A stretch of 64,000 nucleotides of DNA. Origin: Phyllobacteriaceae bacterium UBA1940. GTDB lineage: Bacteria; Pseudomonadota; Alphaproteobacteria; Rhizobiales; Rhizobiaceae. Under the pieces are notes generated by a model. That model searched no databases and was not told where the DNA came from. It worked only from the letters and a program-made list of their open reading frames with translations. Of this stretch, positions 1-10,986 are shown piece after piece (the stretch's first letter is position 1; each line of letters starts with the position of its first letter). The stretch spans positions 10,338-74,337 of the forward strand of contig DDFA01000023.1 in assembly GCA_002336975.1 (NCBI GenBank), read 5' to 3'. Position numbers and translations under genes: made by a program.

Positions 1-603
1 GACGGCGGCGAGATCCTTCGTGCGCGAATGGGCCGTCGTCACCGTCGCATTGGCGGCGAGCAGCAAGGCCGACATCGGCTTGCCGAAGAGATTGGAACGG
101 CCGATCACAACGGCATTGAGGCCGGACAGGTCGTTGCCATACGTGCGGCGCACGAAGACCATGGCCCCGGCCGGCGTGCAGGAAACGAGGCCGCCGTCGA
201 GATCGCCGGTCGCGACCTTGCCGGCATTGACGACGTGAAGGCCGTCGACATCCTTTTCCGGCTTGATCGACTGGATGATCGGATCGGAATTCAGGTGTTT
301 CGGCAAGGGTAGCTGGACGAGGATGCCGTGGATGCTTTCATCCGCGTTCAGCGTCGCGACGAGGCGGGCAAGCTCTTCCTGGGTCGTCTCTTCAGGCAGC
401 GTATGCTGGATGGAGTTGAAGCCGCATTCCTTGGCCATGCGGCCCTTGGCAGAAACATAGGCGTGACTGGCCGGATCGTTGCCGACGATGACCACGGCAA
501 GGCCGGGCCTGACGCCGGCATCCTTATCCAGGGCCGCGGTAGCGGACTTCACGGCGTCAATCACGGAAGCGGCAACCTGCTTCCCATCGATAATGGTGGT
601 CAC
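1..603 (-). CDS. folD: FolD, methylenetetrahydrofolate dehydrogenase/cyclohydrolase (3' end cut off)
   Basis: Bifunctional one-carbon enzyme that oxidises 5,10-methylene-THF and hydrolyses the methenyl form to 10-formyl-THF in the cytosol. The 201 visible codons cover the N-terminal catalytic domain and the start of the NADP domain. The Y49-VSA-K53 catalytic motif, a PLPKHL stretch, PEKDVDGLH and GRSNLFGKP are all readable. The start is a GTG at 603, preceded by AGGGAGAG; an ATG one base upstream runs into an immediate stop. The family is usually near 300 residues, so about 100 C-terminal residues lie outside the window. It is divergent from the glycosyltransferase at 932 and has no evident link to motility. 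Confidence 0.95.
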   Translation of the reverse strand, partial: MTTIIDGKQVAASVIDAVKSATAALDKDAGVRPGLAVVIVGNDPASHAYVSAKGRMAKECGFNSIQHTLPEETTQEELARLVATLNADESIHGILVQLPLPKHLNSDPIIQSIKPEKDVDGLHVVNAGKVATGDLDGGLVSCTPAGAMVFVRRTYGNDLSGLNAVVIGRSNLFGKPMSALLLAANATVTTAHSRTKDLAAV

Positions 604-931
604 ATTACTCTCCCTGAATGAATTGCGCCCAGTCTAGTGGGACGCCCGCTCGGCGGGATGGCCTCTCCACGCCCTATGCTGTCGAAAACGCATAATTTCA
701 AGTCGCATGATGCGGAAGTCTTGGGGTTCGCCTTCTTTCCCACCGCCTGCCGCCCCCCATCCTGCCGGCGGGGCAGGCAGTGCAGCCGGAAAGGCAGGCA
801 GCGCCCCCAAAGCCTCACCCCGATGGTTAGCAAAGGGTGAAGATTCACCATCACCTTCTCCGGAAATCCTTAAACGGCCTTTCAGCCGGCCCTGCTAGAG
901 GAGAGGGGTAAAACTGCGGGAACAAATACGC
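604..931. other. Divergent intergenic region between folD and a glycosyltransferase
   Basis: About 330 bases without a convincing gene. It holds several GCAT/ATGC tetramers, including the palindromic GCATGATGC box at 706-714, and a C/G-rich imperfect hairpin around 745-780. Open frames here have no family resemblance. It must carry the promoters of both flanking genes, but I could not place clear -35/-10 elements. Confidence 0.5.
706..714. promoter_or_regulatory. GCATGATGC palindromic box
   Basis: Copy within CGCATGATGCG, a 5-1-5 inverted repeat. The same nine bases recur upstream of flagellins, the che operon, the octapeptide gene and the gene at 62250. This copy lies about 100 bp from the folD start and about 220 bp from the glycosyltransferase start, so its target is unclear. 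Confidence 0.4.
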
Positions 932-1711
932 ATGGCGTTCGTATCGGGCAACATCATCGCCGCGCAACGGGATATTCTCGGCCTGCCGGTCTGCGACCTC
1001 GGATGGGCGGACGCCTTCGCCCTTGCCGAGGAAATCGCCACCATGCCCTTCGGGCAAAGCGTCATCGCCTTTCTCGATACGGAGAACGGCAACCGGATGA
1101 TGCGCGACGGGGAATACCGCGCCGTGCTTCAGCGTCAGGCCGTGCTGCCGGGCGAGGATGGCGTCGACCTCGCTTCCCGCCTGCTCCATGGCCGCGGCTT
1201 TCCCGCCACTCTCGACAGCACCGTCTTCGTGCCGGCGCTCCTGACCTATCTATCTCGGCCGATGCGTGTCGCATTGGTGGGCAGCGATTCTGCAACGCTG
1301 AAACCGACAACCGATACCCTCCGCCGCCACACTCCCTGGCACGACATCCTGCCGATCGCCGCGGGCGGCTTCGATACCGCCACGCTCACGGGGGGGCTGC
1401 ATGCGGCGAAAGCCGACATCCTGATCGTTGCCCTCGATGATCCGGCACAGGAGATCTGGATCGACCGGCATGTCGGCCCCGGCCATGCGCGCCTCGTGCT
1501 CAGCGCCCGCAATCTGTTCCGCGCCCTTTCGGGCGGCGTCCGGTACGGGCCGATCACTATGCGCCGACGCCGCCTCGACAGACTGGCCGGGTTCCTGCGC
1601 GCACCGAGCCTTGCCGATCCGCTCTTTCTCTATCATGTCCTGCGCTACAGGCTGGCGGGTTCACCCACAGCGCGAGGGCCCGCCTCAACGGCAAAGGCCG
1701 GCTCGCTTTAG
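932..1711 (+). CDS. WecG/TagA/CpsF-family glycosyltransferase
   Basis: A 259-residue protein of the GT26 (WecG/TagA/CpsF) type, enzymes that add a sugar such as ManNAc to lipid-linked intermediates of surface polysaccharides at the inner face of the membrane. Family-like features are an early D-x-x-N segment (FLDTENGNRM), a degenerate DG motif (PGEDGVD), a central VALVGSD strand resembling the family's LLGG strand, and a late P-x-Q-E-x-W segment (DDPAQEIWID). A basic, aromatic C-terminal tail may bind the membrane. It stands alone between folD and the flagellar cluster, so the acceptor cannot be deduced. The family call is fairly firm; the substrate is unknown. Confidence 0.75.
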   Translation: MAFVSGNIIAAQRDILGLPVCDLGWADAFALAEEIATMPFGQSVIAFLDTENGNRMMRDGEYRAVLQRQAVLPGEDGVDLASRLLHGRGFPATLDSTVFVPALLTYLSRPMRVALVGSDSATLKPTTDTLRRHTPWHDILPIAAGGFDTATLTGGLHAAKADILIVALDDPAQEIWIDRHVGPGHARLVLSARNLFRALSGGVRYGPITMRRRRLDRLAGFLRAPSLADPLFLYHVLRYRLAGSPTARGPASTAKAGSL

Positions 1712-1746
1712 CGGCCGGCCCCGTCCAGGTCATTCGCAGAAGGCGG

Positions 1747-2280
1747 TCAGTGTCCGCCGCTTTTTTCCGCCGTCGCCGCGGCAGCCGGGACTTCGCCCTT
1801 GAGCAGGGTCACGCCCCGTTTCTGCGGCGGATTTTCCACCGATGCGGTGGTCAGATAATCGATCTGCTCGACATAGACCTCGGCAATGACCTCCGCGCCG
1901 AAGCGGCGGTTCAGCCCCTCCTTCACGATGCCCCGAAAGGCTTCGAGGTCGAAGCTGCCGGCATTGGCCACGTCGATCATCTTCTGGCCGACGAGCAGCG
2001 TATAGAGTTCGTCGGTGATCATCTCCGGCAGCGGCACGACCTGCTTGGCCGCAAGGTCCTTGTTGGCCTTGTAGGCGAGCTTGGTCAGCAGATAGCCGTT
2101 GACGCCGCCCTCCCCGATCACCGGCAGGGTGGTCGTATAGCCGCTGACGAATTCCATCGCCGCCTCGCGCTCGGCCGCGGCGGTATCCACCTTCGGGGCC
2201 GAGGCCATCTTCAGCGAGAAATAGACCGAGGCGAGCGTGATCGCGAGGACCCAGACACCGGTGCCGATGAGCTTGATCAT
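1747..2280 (-). CDS. Conserved rhizobial flagellar-cluster membrane protein
   Basis: A 177-residue protein with one N-terminal membrane segment (about residues 4-25) and a larger, presumably periplasmic part, ending in an Ala/Lys-rich tail. It is the last gene of the minus-strand flgE-to-fliR block and its ATG overlaps the stop of the flgN-like gene by four bases, indicating translational coupling. Homologues occupy the same place in rhizobial flagellar loci, as far as I recall. The layout of one TM segment and a periplasmic domain is like FliL, but I see no FliL signature. Function is not assigned. Confidence 0.6.
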   Translation of the reverse strand: MIKLIGTGVWVLAITLASVYFSLKMASAPKVDTAAAEREAAMEFVSGYTTTLPVIGEGGVNGYLLTKLAYKANKDLAAKQVVPLPEMITDELYTLLVGQKMIDVANAGSFDLEAFRGIVKEGLNRRFGAEVIAEVYVEQIDYLTTASVENPPQKRGVTLLKGEVPAAAATAEKSGGH

Positions 2281-2645
2281 GTACCGTAACCCAGACGGAA
2301 CTGTTCCTGCGAATAGGTGCCGTCAGCCTCGAGGTCCTGAACGGCATTCTTCAGAATGCTGACGACTTCGCGCACGGCTTCCAGATGCGCCGAGACACGC
2401 TGCGCATTGGTGGCGAGCTTTTCCCGCACACGGCCGAGCTGCGTGGAGAAGGTCGGCGGAACCTCGTCCGGCCGCACGTCGCGCGTCAGCATGGCCAGCT
2501 CATAGAGGCAGCGGCTCTTGTGCGCATTCGAGGTGGGCAGGTCGAAATCGGGATCGCTGCCGATGTTGTCGTTCTCGTTGTCGATGATCGTTTCAAGCCG
2601 GCCGAGGACGGTGCGGATCCGAAGTTCGTTGTTAGCCTGTTCCAT
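2277..2645 (-). CDS. flgN: FlgN-like flagellar export chaperone
   Basis: A 122-residue, mostly helical cytosolic protein with no membrane segment. Size, predicted all-helical character and position fit FlgN, the chaperone that holds the hook-associated proteins FlgK and FlgL before export; both substrates are encoded upstream in the same gene series. A run of charged helices (LGRLETIIDNENDNIG near the N-terminus, then a heptad-like C-terminal half) is visible. It overlaps the next gene by ATGA and lies 15 bases after the rod-binding protein gene. FlgN sequences diverge strongly, so the call rests on size and context as much as on sequence. Confidence 0.6.
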   Translation of the reverse strand: MEQANNELRIRTVLGRLETIIDNENDNIGSDPDFDLPTSNAHKSRCLYELAMLTRDVRPDEVPPTFSTQLGRVREKLATNAQRVSAHLEAVREVVSILKNAVQDLEADGTYSQEQFRLGYGT

Positions 2646-2660
2646 TGTTCTTCTCTCCGC

Positions 2661-3212
2661 TTATGCTTTCTTGTGATGTTCCTTGATGCCGGGCGTCAGG
2701 TCTGCAAAGGCCTCGCGCTGCATCGACTGCACCATGCCGGCTGCGACACGGTCGACATCCTTCTCCTTCGGGTCGGCGCCGGCGCCGGTCTTCCTGGCGA
2801 GACTTTCGGCAATGCCGATGCCGCCGCCCTTGGAGAGCACTTCGCCGAGCTGGTCGGCCATCATGCCGCGCCACATCTCGCCGGCCGTGCCCTTTCCATA
2901 GGTTTCCTCACTTTCGGCGGGCAGCATCGATTTCACGAAATTCTGCAGCACCATCGTCTCGAACTTGCGCAGATGTTCCGGGATGGCCTTGCCGCCGACC
3001 GCGCTGACACCTTCGGCGGCAGTGTGGGCGGTGACAGAATCACGGTTGAGAATGCCGACGGCGGCCTGGAAGCCGGCGCCTGCCTCGGCAAGGCTGTTCG
3101 CCTCGAAAGCGGCGCGGTTCGATTTCAGCTTGGCCTGTGCTTCCTGAACCTGCGTCGGGTCGGCGGCGCGCACGACATCGAGCACCAGGTCGCTGGGGGG
3201 AGAAATTGCCAC
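2661..3212 (-). CDS. flgJ: Rod-binding protein (FlgJ N-domain type, CheL-like)
   Basis: A 183-residue protein carrying the rod-binding domain in its middle (about residues 75-140: LRKFETMVLQNFVKSML and the following MWRGMMADQLGEVLSKGGG). In enterobacteria this domain is fused to a muramidase in FlgJ. Here, as in Caulobacter CheL and other alphaproteobacteria, the muramidase part is absent. It should act as a rod scaffold in the periplasm, with peptidoglycan cutting supplied by another enzyme; the lytic transglycosylase at 13349-13927 is the natural candidate. The extended N-terminus (1-70) has no recognisable domain. Confidence 0.8.
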   Translation of the reverse strand: MAISPPSDLVLDVVRAADPTQVQEAQAKLKSNRAAFEANSLAEAGAGFQAAVGILNRDSVTAHTAAEGVSAVGGKAIPEHLRKFETMVLQNFVKSMLPAESEETYGKGTAGEMWRGMMADQLGEVLSKGGGIGIAESLARKTGAGADPKEKDVDRVAAGMVQSMQREAFADLTPGIKEHHKKA

Positions 3213-3471
3213 GTGTCAGAGCCTTTTCTGATGTTCTCAACAGCCGGACCCGTCCTCATGGCGGTCCGCCGGCCTCATGACCATTCCGGACATCCGGTTC
3301 GCTCTGGCAAACCTCTTCATCGTCCTGATGCGACTATCGCTGCTCAACCTTACGGGAGGCTGGTGGCGGATGACGAAGACATGACGACGGCCCCCTGCCT
3401 CTCCACTTTGACGCAAGCTTGCGAGGAGGCGGAGAAATAGCGTTCTCTTCCAGAGGCTTGCGGAAAAGCGC
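3213..3471. other. Gap between fliJ-like and rod-binding genes
   Basis: About 260 bases. Open frames present on the minus strand show Arg/Ser-rich shadow composition and no family match. It may hold a secondary promoter for the three downstream genes; I see no clear terminator or operator. Confidence 0.35.
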
Positions 3472-3870
3472 CTAGGCCTCGTCCGTCTTGTAGGCAATAT
3501 GCTGGTCGATGAGATCGTAAATCGCATCGTCCGCGGCCGCACGCTCCTCGGCGTCGCGGGCCTCCTTCATGCGGTCTTCCATGCGGTCGCCCTTGGTGCG
3601 CTCGCGCACGACACGCATCTCGTGCATTTCCTGCACGTTGGACAGCATCTGCTCCTGCTGCTGCAGGCGGTTGTACTGGCCGGAATAGTGATAGGAGAAG
3701 CTGCGGTGCACCGGATCGAGCGAATTGATCGCGTCGATGACGACATCCATCGTCTCGGCGACCTCCTGCCGCTGACGCGTCGTGTTGGCGAGGTCCATCT
3801 CGGCGATCTTCTCGAGATGACGCTGGACATTGACGAGGCGTTTCAGCTTGTCGGACCGGTTCTGCGCCAT
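3472..3870 (-). CDS. fliJ: FliJ-like flagellar export protein
   Basis: A 132-residue, highly charged, coiled-coil protein starting MAQNRSDKLKRLVNVQRHLEK, the typical opening of FliJ, the general chaperone and central stalk of the flagellar type III export ATPase. Long uninterrupted helices with many Gln, Glu and Arg residues fill residues 1-120. I take the ATG at 3870, one base after the fliR stop, instead of an upstream in-frame ATG at 3909 that would lie inside fliR. FliJ proteins are poorly conserved; length (FliJ is about 145), composition and context all agree. Confidence 0.65.
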   Translation of the reverse strand: MAQNRSDKLKRLVNVQRHLEKIAEMDLANTTRQRQEVAETMDVVIDAINSLDPVHRSFSYHYSGQYNRLQQQEQMLSNVQEMHEMRVVRERTKGDRMEDRMKEARDAEERAAADDAIYDLIDQHIAYKTDEA

Positions 3871-3871
3871 G

Positions 3872-4624
3872 TCAGCCGCCCTGGAACACGGGCATGAAGC
3901 CGGCGGCAAATATCTCGAGCAGCGACTGGATGCCGAAATACATCAGGATCATGCCGCCCATGATGATGAAGGGCAGCGAGACGAAATAGATCGGGATCTG
4001 CGGCGCGAGCTTGTTGATGAGGCCGATGGTGACGTTGAAGACGAGACCGTAGAGGATGAAGGGGCTGGCGAGCCGCAGCATGATCATGAAGGTCTGGCTC
4101 AGCGTGTCGGTGAGCGTGATCAGGGCGCTTTGCGGATTGAAGCCTGCACCGAGCGGCATGACATTATAGGATTCCACCAGCGCCCGCATGACGACATGGT
4201 GGAAATCCAGCATGAAAAGCACCATGAGGGCGGCAAAGGACAGAAGGTTCGTCAACTGGTTCTCGGCCGCGTCCTCCAGAACGTCCTGGGTCGGCGGGGC
4301 GTTGAAGCCCATCATCATGGTCAGCACCGTGCCGGCGAATTGCAGGCCGAGCACGTAGTAGCGCGCGATGAGGCCGATGACCGCGCCGGTCAGCGTCTCG
4401 AAGACGATCATCTTGATATAGCCGTCGAGCGAACCGGTGGCGCGCGGATAGATCGTGTCCCAGAGAATCGGCAGGATCGCGATGGAGATCGCGACCGCCA
4501 GGAACAGGCGGATCTGCACGGAAAGGCGCGCGGACGAAAAACCCGGCAGCAGCATGAAGCACCCGCCGACACGGCAGAAGGCGGCGAACAGCGCCAGCAC
4601 CGTGCCCTGCGGGTCCGTGATCAT
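3872..4624 (-). CDS. fliR: FliR, flagellar export gate protein
   Basis: A 250-residue integral membrane protein with about six hydrophobic segments, one of the FliP-FliQ-FliR core that forms the export gate of the flagellar type III apparatus. Recognisable parts are the first segment ([18 protein letters not shown]), the loop [19 protein letters not shown] and the C-terminal ALVESYN and [13 protein letters not shown] regions. The ATG at 4624 overlaps the flhA stop as ATGA, so translation is coupled. Longer in-frame starts upstream would lie inside flhA and are rejected. Confidence 0.93.
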   Translation of the reverse strand: MITDPQGTVLALFAAFCRVGGCFMLLPGFSSARLSVQIRLFLAVAISIAILPILWDTIYPRATGSLDGYIKMIVFETLTGAVIGLIARYYVLGLQFAGTVLTMMMGFNAPPTQDVLEDAAENQLTNLLSFAALMVLFMLDFHHVVMRALVESYNVMPLGAGFNPQSALITLTDTLSQTFMIMLRLASPFILYGLVFNVTIGLINKLAPQIPIYFVSLPFIIMGGMILMYFGIQSLLEIFAAGFMPVFQGG

Positions 4625-6708
4625 GAGATGGAGCCGAGAATCTTGATCTCGATGCCCTTGGCAAGCTCGACATGCGAGAGAACCGGCAATGTGGCGAAGA
4701 GGCGCTCGATGATCATGCGCACATAAGAGCGGGATTCGGGCGACGTGACCAGTACAAAGGGCGTGCCCCGGTCGAGAAACTCGCGGATAACCCGGGTCGC
4801 CTGCTCGGAAAACTCCTCCAGCTGGCGCGGATCGATATCGAACTCGACGATTTCGCCCTTCGAGTCGCGCTTGAGCGCCTGGTGGAAGACCATGTCCCAC
4901 TTGTTGCCGAGGCGCAGCACCGGCAGCACGCCGTTGTCCGTGAGGTCGCCGCAGATCTGCTGCGCCATGCGGATGCGGACATGCTCGACGATCTGCTCGG
5001 TCTTGCGCACATGCGGGGCAAGTTCGGCGACCGCTTCGAGAATGAGATGCAGGTTGCGGATGGAGACGCGCTCGGCGAGCAGCAGTTTCAACACGGCCTG
5101 CAGGCCGGAATAAGACATGTGGGACGAGCAGATCTCGTCCGCGAGCTTGCGGTATTCCGGGTCGAGGCGCTCGATCAGCACCTTCACGTCCTTGTAGGAC
5201 AGAAGCTGCGGCAGGTTGTTGCGGATGACTTCGGAAAGGTGCGTCAGCACTACCGAGACGTTGTCGATCGGGTGGAAGCCCTCGCGGCGCAGGTCGTCGG
5301 CGAAGGTTTCGAGGATCGAGACGGCCGGCATGCCGAAGGCGGGCTCACGGATATCGTCACCCGGAACGCTCGGCTTGCGCCCGCCGCCGGTGACGACGAG
5401 CACTTCGCCGACGCGCACGATGTTCGAGGCGATCGTCGTGCCGTGGATGCGGATCTGGTAGGACTTGTCGGGGATGGTGATGTCGTCGGAAACCTTGATC
5501 TCCGGCACCACGAAACCGTATTGCCCGGCGAATTTCTTGCGCATCTTGCCGACGCGGAACGCCAGTTCCTGATGGGCGCCGAGGAGACGGGTGGAAACCT
5601 GCTTGCCGAGCAGCAGCTCGATTTCGGCGGTCTTGAGCACCGACTTGACCGAGTCCTTCTCCTGCTCGCGCGAGGCCTGGACCTGCTGGGCTTCCTCCTC
5701 GCGCTTGAGGCGGTTCTCTTCCGCGATACGGCGCGGAATGATCCAGGCGCCGAAGGCCATGAGGCCGCCGAGCACCATGAAGGGTAGGAACGGCAGGCCC
5801 GGCATGATGGCGAGCAGAATCATCAGGCCGGAAGCGACGAAGAGCGCGCGCGGATAGCCGGAGAGCTGGTTGACGACCGCCTGGTCGGTGGAACCGGCCG
5901 TGCCGCCGCGCGAGACGATGAGGCCCGCGGCGAGCGAGACGATCAGCGCCGGGATCTGCGAGACCAGACCGTCGCCGACCGACAGCTTCACGAAGACGTC
6001 GGCCGCCTCGCCCAGTTCCATGCCGTGGCGGAAATAGCCGATGATGATGCCGCCGAAGACGTTGATGGCGGTGATGAGCAGGCCGGCGATGGCGTCGCCG
6101 CGCACGAATTTCGAGGCACCGTCCATCGAGCCGAAGAAGGAGCTTTCCTCTTCCAGTTCACGGCGGCGGAGCTGCGCCTGCTTCTCGTCGATGAGGCCGG
6201 CCGAAAGGTCGGCATCGATCGACATCTGCTTGCCGGGGATGGCGTCGAGGGTGAAGCGCGCGCCGACTTCTGCGATACGCGTCGCGCCCTTGGTGATGAC
6301 GATGAAGTTCACCACGATCAGGATCATGAAGACGATGATACCGATGACGAAATCGCCGGACATGACGAGGCTGGCAAAGCCCGCGATCACCCCGCCGGCC
6401 GCATCGTGCCCCTCGTTACCGTGCGAAAGGATGACGCGCGTCGTCGCGATGTTGAGCGCGAGGCGCACCATGGTCGCGATGAGGAGGACGGTCGGGAAGG
6501 ACGAGAAATCGAGCGGCCGCTGGATCCACAGCGAGACCATCAGGATCAGCACCGAGAAGGCGATGGAGAAGGCAAGGCCGATATCGATCATGAAGGCCGG
6601 GATCGGCAGGAACAGGATCGACAGGATCGTCAGGATGCCGACGGCGAATGCGATATCGCGGCCGCTGGGGCTGACCTTCGGAAGGTTTATTGCCGGTACT
6701 TGCGCCAT
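4621..6708 (-). CDS. flhA: FlhA, flagellar export gate protein
   Basis: A 695-residue protein of normal family length. The N-terminal half holds about eight membrane segments plus the conserved FHIPEP-type loop ([20 protein letters not shown] followed by KQMSIDADL). The C-terminal half is the cytosolic domain that docks export chaperones and substrates. It works with FlhB, FliP, FliQ and FliR in the flagellar type III export machine. It starts at the first ATG ([11 protein letters not shown]), about 200 bases downstream of fliQ, and overlaps fliR by four bases. No abnormality is seen. Confidence 0.97.
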   Translation of the reverse strand: MAQVPAINLPKVSPSGRDIAFAVGILTILSILFLPIPAFMIDIGLAFSIAFSVLILMVSLWIQRPLDFSSFPTVLLIATMVRLALNIATTRVILSHGNEGHDAAGGVIAGFASLVMSGDFVIGIIVFMILIVVNFIVITKGATRIAEVGARFTLDAIPGKQMSIDADLSAGLIDEKQAQLRRRELEEESSFFGSMDGASKFVRGDAIAGLLITAINVFGGIIIGYFRHGMELGEAADVFVKLSVGDGLVSQIPALIVSLAAGLIVSRGGTAGSTDQAVVNQLSGYPRALFVASGLMILLAIMPGLPFLPFMVLGGLMAFGAWIIPRRIAEENRLKREEEAQQVQASREQEKDSVKSVLKTAEIELLLGKQVSTRLLGAHQELAFRVGKMRKKFAGQYGFVVPEIKVSDDITIPDKSYQIRIHGTTIASNIVRVGEVLVVTGGGRKPSVPGDDIREPAFGMPAVSILETFADDLRREGFHPIDNVSVVLTHLSEVIRNNLPQLLSYKDVKVLIERLDPEYRKLADEICSSHMSYSGLQAVLKLLLAERVSIRNLHLILEAVAELAPHVRKTEQIVEHVRIRMAQQICGDLTDNGVLPVLRLGNKWDMVFHQALKRDSKGEIVEFDIDPRQLEEFSEQATRVIREFLDRGTPFVLVTSPESRSYVRMIIERLFATLPVLSHVELAKGIEIKILGSIS

Positions 6709-6908
6709 CAGAATGCGTCCCGTCTCATCATGAGAGGCAGCGGCGCGTCACACGCGTCGCCCATTTCAACCGATGAGGTACAGAACGAAGCTTGCGCGAG
6801 GGTGGGCTGAAGCTTTTCCAGCAAGAGTGCGCAGCAGTTTTGCGTCCGGAAACGCGCAAGACCAAAGGAGGAGAGCGTTTTCGCGGTCCGAAGAAGCGCG
6901 GAAGGGCG
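6709..6908. other. Spacer between fliQ and flhA
   Basis: A 200-base gap, the largest inside this otherwise tightly packed series. No gene is seen. An AAAGGAGGAGAG purine run lies on the plus strand, where it cannot serve a minus-strand gene. A promoter for flhA-fliR could be here, but no motif stands out. Confidence 0.3.
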
Positions 6909-7175
6909 CTAGAATCCGGATTCTATTCGCGAGAAGACGAGATTGGTGAAAATGGAGATCTGGGAGCCGATGAACGGGGCCGAGATGGCGATCGTCACGA
7001 AGATCGCGAGGATCTTGGGCACGAAGGTGAGGGTCATTTCCTGCACCTGCGTCAGCGCCTGCACGAAAGCAATGGCGACGCCCACGAGCATGGCGACGAG
7101 AACGGCCGGACCGGAGGCCACGACGACCGTCCAGATGGCTGCCTGCGCTATGTCGAGGGCGTCTGCCTCATTCAC
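6909..7175 (-). CDS. fliQ: FliQ, flagellar export gate protein
   Basis: An 88-residue protein with two membrane segments (about 15-38 and 50-74), exactly the size and shape of FliQ. The loop between them reads QALTQVQEMTLTFVPKI, the best conserved stretch of the family. FliQ packs around FliP and FliR to form the helical export gate. It lies nine bases after flgD, and the operon order flgD-fliQ-flhA-fliR is the rhizobial one. Confidence 0.95.
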   Translation of the reverse strand: MNEADALDIAQAAIWTVVVASGPAVLVAMLVGVAIAFVQALTQVQEMTLTFVPKILAIFVTIAISAPFIGSQISIFTNLVFSRIESGF

Positions 7176-7184
7176 GGGATAGGA

Positions 7185-9485
<2,301 letters not shown>

Positions 9486-9488
9486 GAC

Positions 9489-10943
9489 TTAGCCCGCCGC
9501 TTGCATGAGCGCGGTGATCATCTCATCGACCGCCGCCACGAGTTTCGCCGACGCCTTGTAGGACTGCTCGAGATCGAGAAGCAGCGCCAGCTCCTCGTCG
9601 AGGCTGACGGACGTCACGTTCTGAAGGGCTTCCTGCGTGCGGCCGAGCAGCGCGTTCTTGTCGTCGCCCGCGGTAGTGGCGGCGCTGCGGATTTCCTCCA
9701 GCCAGCCGACCGAACCGCTCGAGAACGCCAGGATCGTGCCGGTCGTGTCGATCGCGGCCCCCGTATTGAACGTCATCGGCTTCTCGAACGCCGAGGCATA
9801 ATTGTTCAGAAGGTCCGAGAAGCTCGCGAGCGGGTCGCCGCCGGGATTGTTGAAGGTCTCGTAGATGCCGTCACGCAGCTTCATGGCGTTGCCGCCCTGG
9901 CTGGTGATCACCTCCGGATTGACCTTGATGACGGTCGAAAGGCCCGGAACGACGGCATCGACGCTGAGGTCGTCCCCGACGGCGACGCCGTTGCGGATGA
10001 ACAGCCCGTCCACCACGCCGCCGGCGGTGTTTTCGGAGAACATGTTGATCAGGCCGCGCGCCATCTCGTCGAGCTGCGCCTGGAAGGTCGGGGCCGTGTG
10101 GTCGCGAATCTGGAGCAGGGCCGCGATCGAGCCGCGCGCGCTGGTGTTGCCGCCCGCGCCCGCCTGCACCGGCACGCCGTCGATCAGCACCTGGTTGCCC
10201 GTGACCGTAGCGGTGTAGGTCGTCGTCGGCTGGAAGGACACGCTGCGCTCGACCGTCTCGAACAGCACGGTGCCGTCGCTGGTGTACAGCGCAAGGTCGT
10301 TGTTGGTCCGGGTCACGGTATTGACGCCGACGATCGCCGAAATCTGGGTCAGCAGCTTGTCGCGCTGGTCCAGGGCGTCGTTGACATCCGTGCCTGCGGC
10401 CGTGCCCTGACGGACCTGGTCGTTGTAGGTCCGGAATTCCTTGAGCAGGCGATTGAGTTCGACCACCGCCGTATTGATATCCGCATCCGACTCGGCGCGC
10501 AGCTTCTGCAGGGATTGCGAGGTGCTGTTCAGGGAGTTGGCGACATCAACCGCGTCGGAGACGACGGTCTCGGCGAGCGAGACTTCATTCGGCTTGTCCG
10601 CGAAGGTCTGCAGATTGTCACGCAGCTTCGCGAGATAGGTTGACGGGGCGAGTTCGTAGTCCTCGCCGCCGAGCATCATCTTCATCTGCGTGAGACCGGC
10701 GAGGAGGGTATCCTGACCGCCGGCCTTGGAGATCGAAAGCAGGTTCTGCTTCAGCAGCGCCTCGTTCTGGGCACGCTGCGTTTCCACCACGGTCGCGCCC
10801 GAGGACGCCGTGGCGAGGATCGCCGCGCGGCGTGCGTAGGCCGGGTTGCTTGCATTGGCAATGTTCTTCGACGCGACGGCCGACTGCAGCCCCACGTTGG
10901 AGAAGCTGGACTGTGCAGTCTTCATTGCTGTTGAAAGCGACAT
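9489..10943 (-). CDS. flgK: FlgK, hook-associated protein 1
   Basis: A 484-residue FlgK, which forms the first junction ring on the hook. The N-terminal rod-type motif is clear (LQSAVASKNIANASNPAYARR), as is the C-terminal helix (SLDEELALLLDLEQSYKAS followed by AKLVAAVDEMITALMQ). The middle is variable. It lies 43 bases after flgE and three bases before flgL, as in S. meliloti. Family length is usually 460-550, so this one is complete. Confidence 0.95.
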   Translation of the reverse strand: MSLSTAMKTAQSSFSNVGLQSAVASKNIANASNPAYARRAAILATASSGATVVETQRAQNEALLKQNLLSISKAGGQDTLLAGLTQMKMMLGGEDYELAPSTYLAKLRDNLQTFADKPNEVSLAETVVSDAVDVANSLNSTSQSLQKLRAESDADINTAVVELNRLLKEFRTYNDQVRQGTAAGTDVNDALDQRDKLLTQISAIVGVNTVTRTNNDLALYTSDGTVLFETVERSVSFQPTTTYTATVTGNQVLIDGVPVQAGAGGNTSARGSIAALLQIRDHTAPTFQAQLDEMARGLINMFSENTAGGVVDGLFIRNGVAVGDDLSVDAVVPGLSTVIKVNPEVITSQGGNAMKLRDGIYETFNNPGGDPLASFSDLLNNYASAFEKPMTFNTGAAIDTTGTILAFSSGSVGWLEEIRSAATTAGDDKNALLGRTQEALQNVTSVSLDEELALLLDLEQSYKASAKLVAAVDEMITALMQAAG

Positions 10944-10986
10944 CGGTTCTACCTAACTCTCGAATGCTTGCGCGGCGACGGACGCC

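Noticed and set aside
3830-6810. Long plus-strand frames opposite fliR, flhA and fliQ
   Set aside because: Asp/His/Arg-rich antisense shadows typical of GC-rich DNA; the minus-strand proteins are unmistakable.
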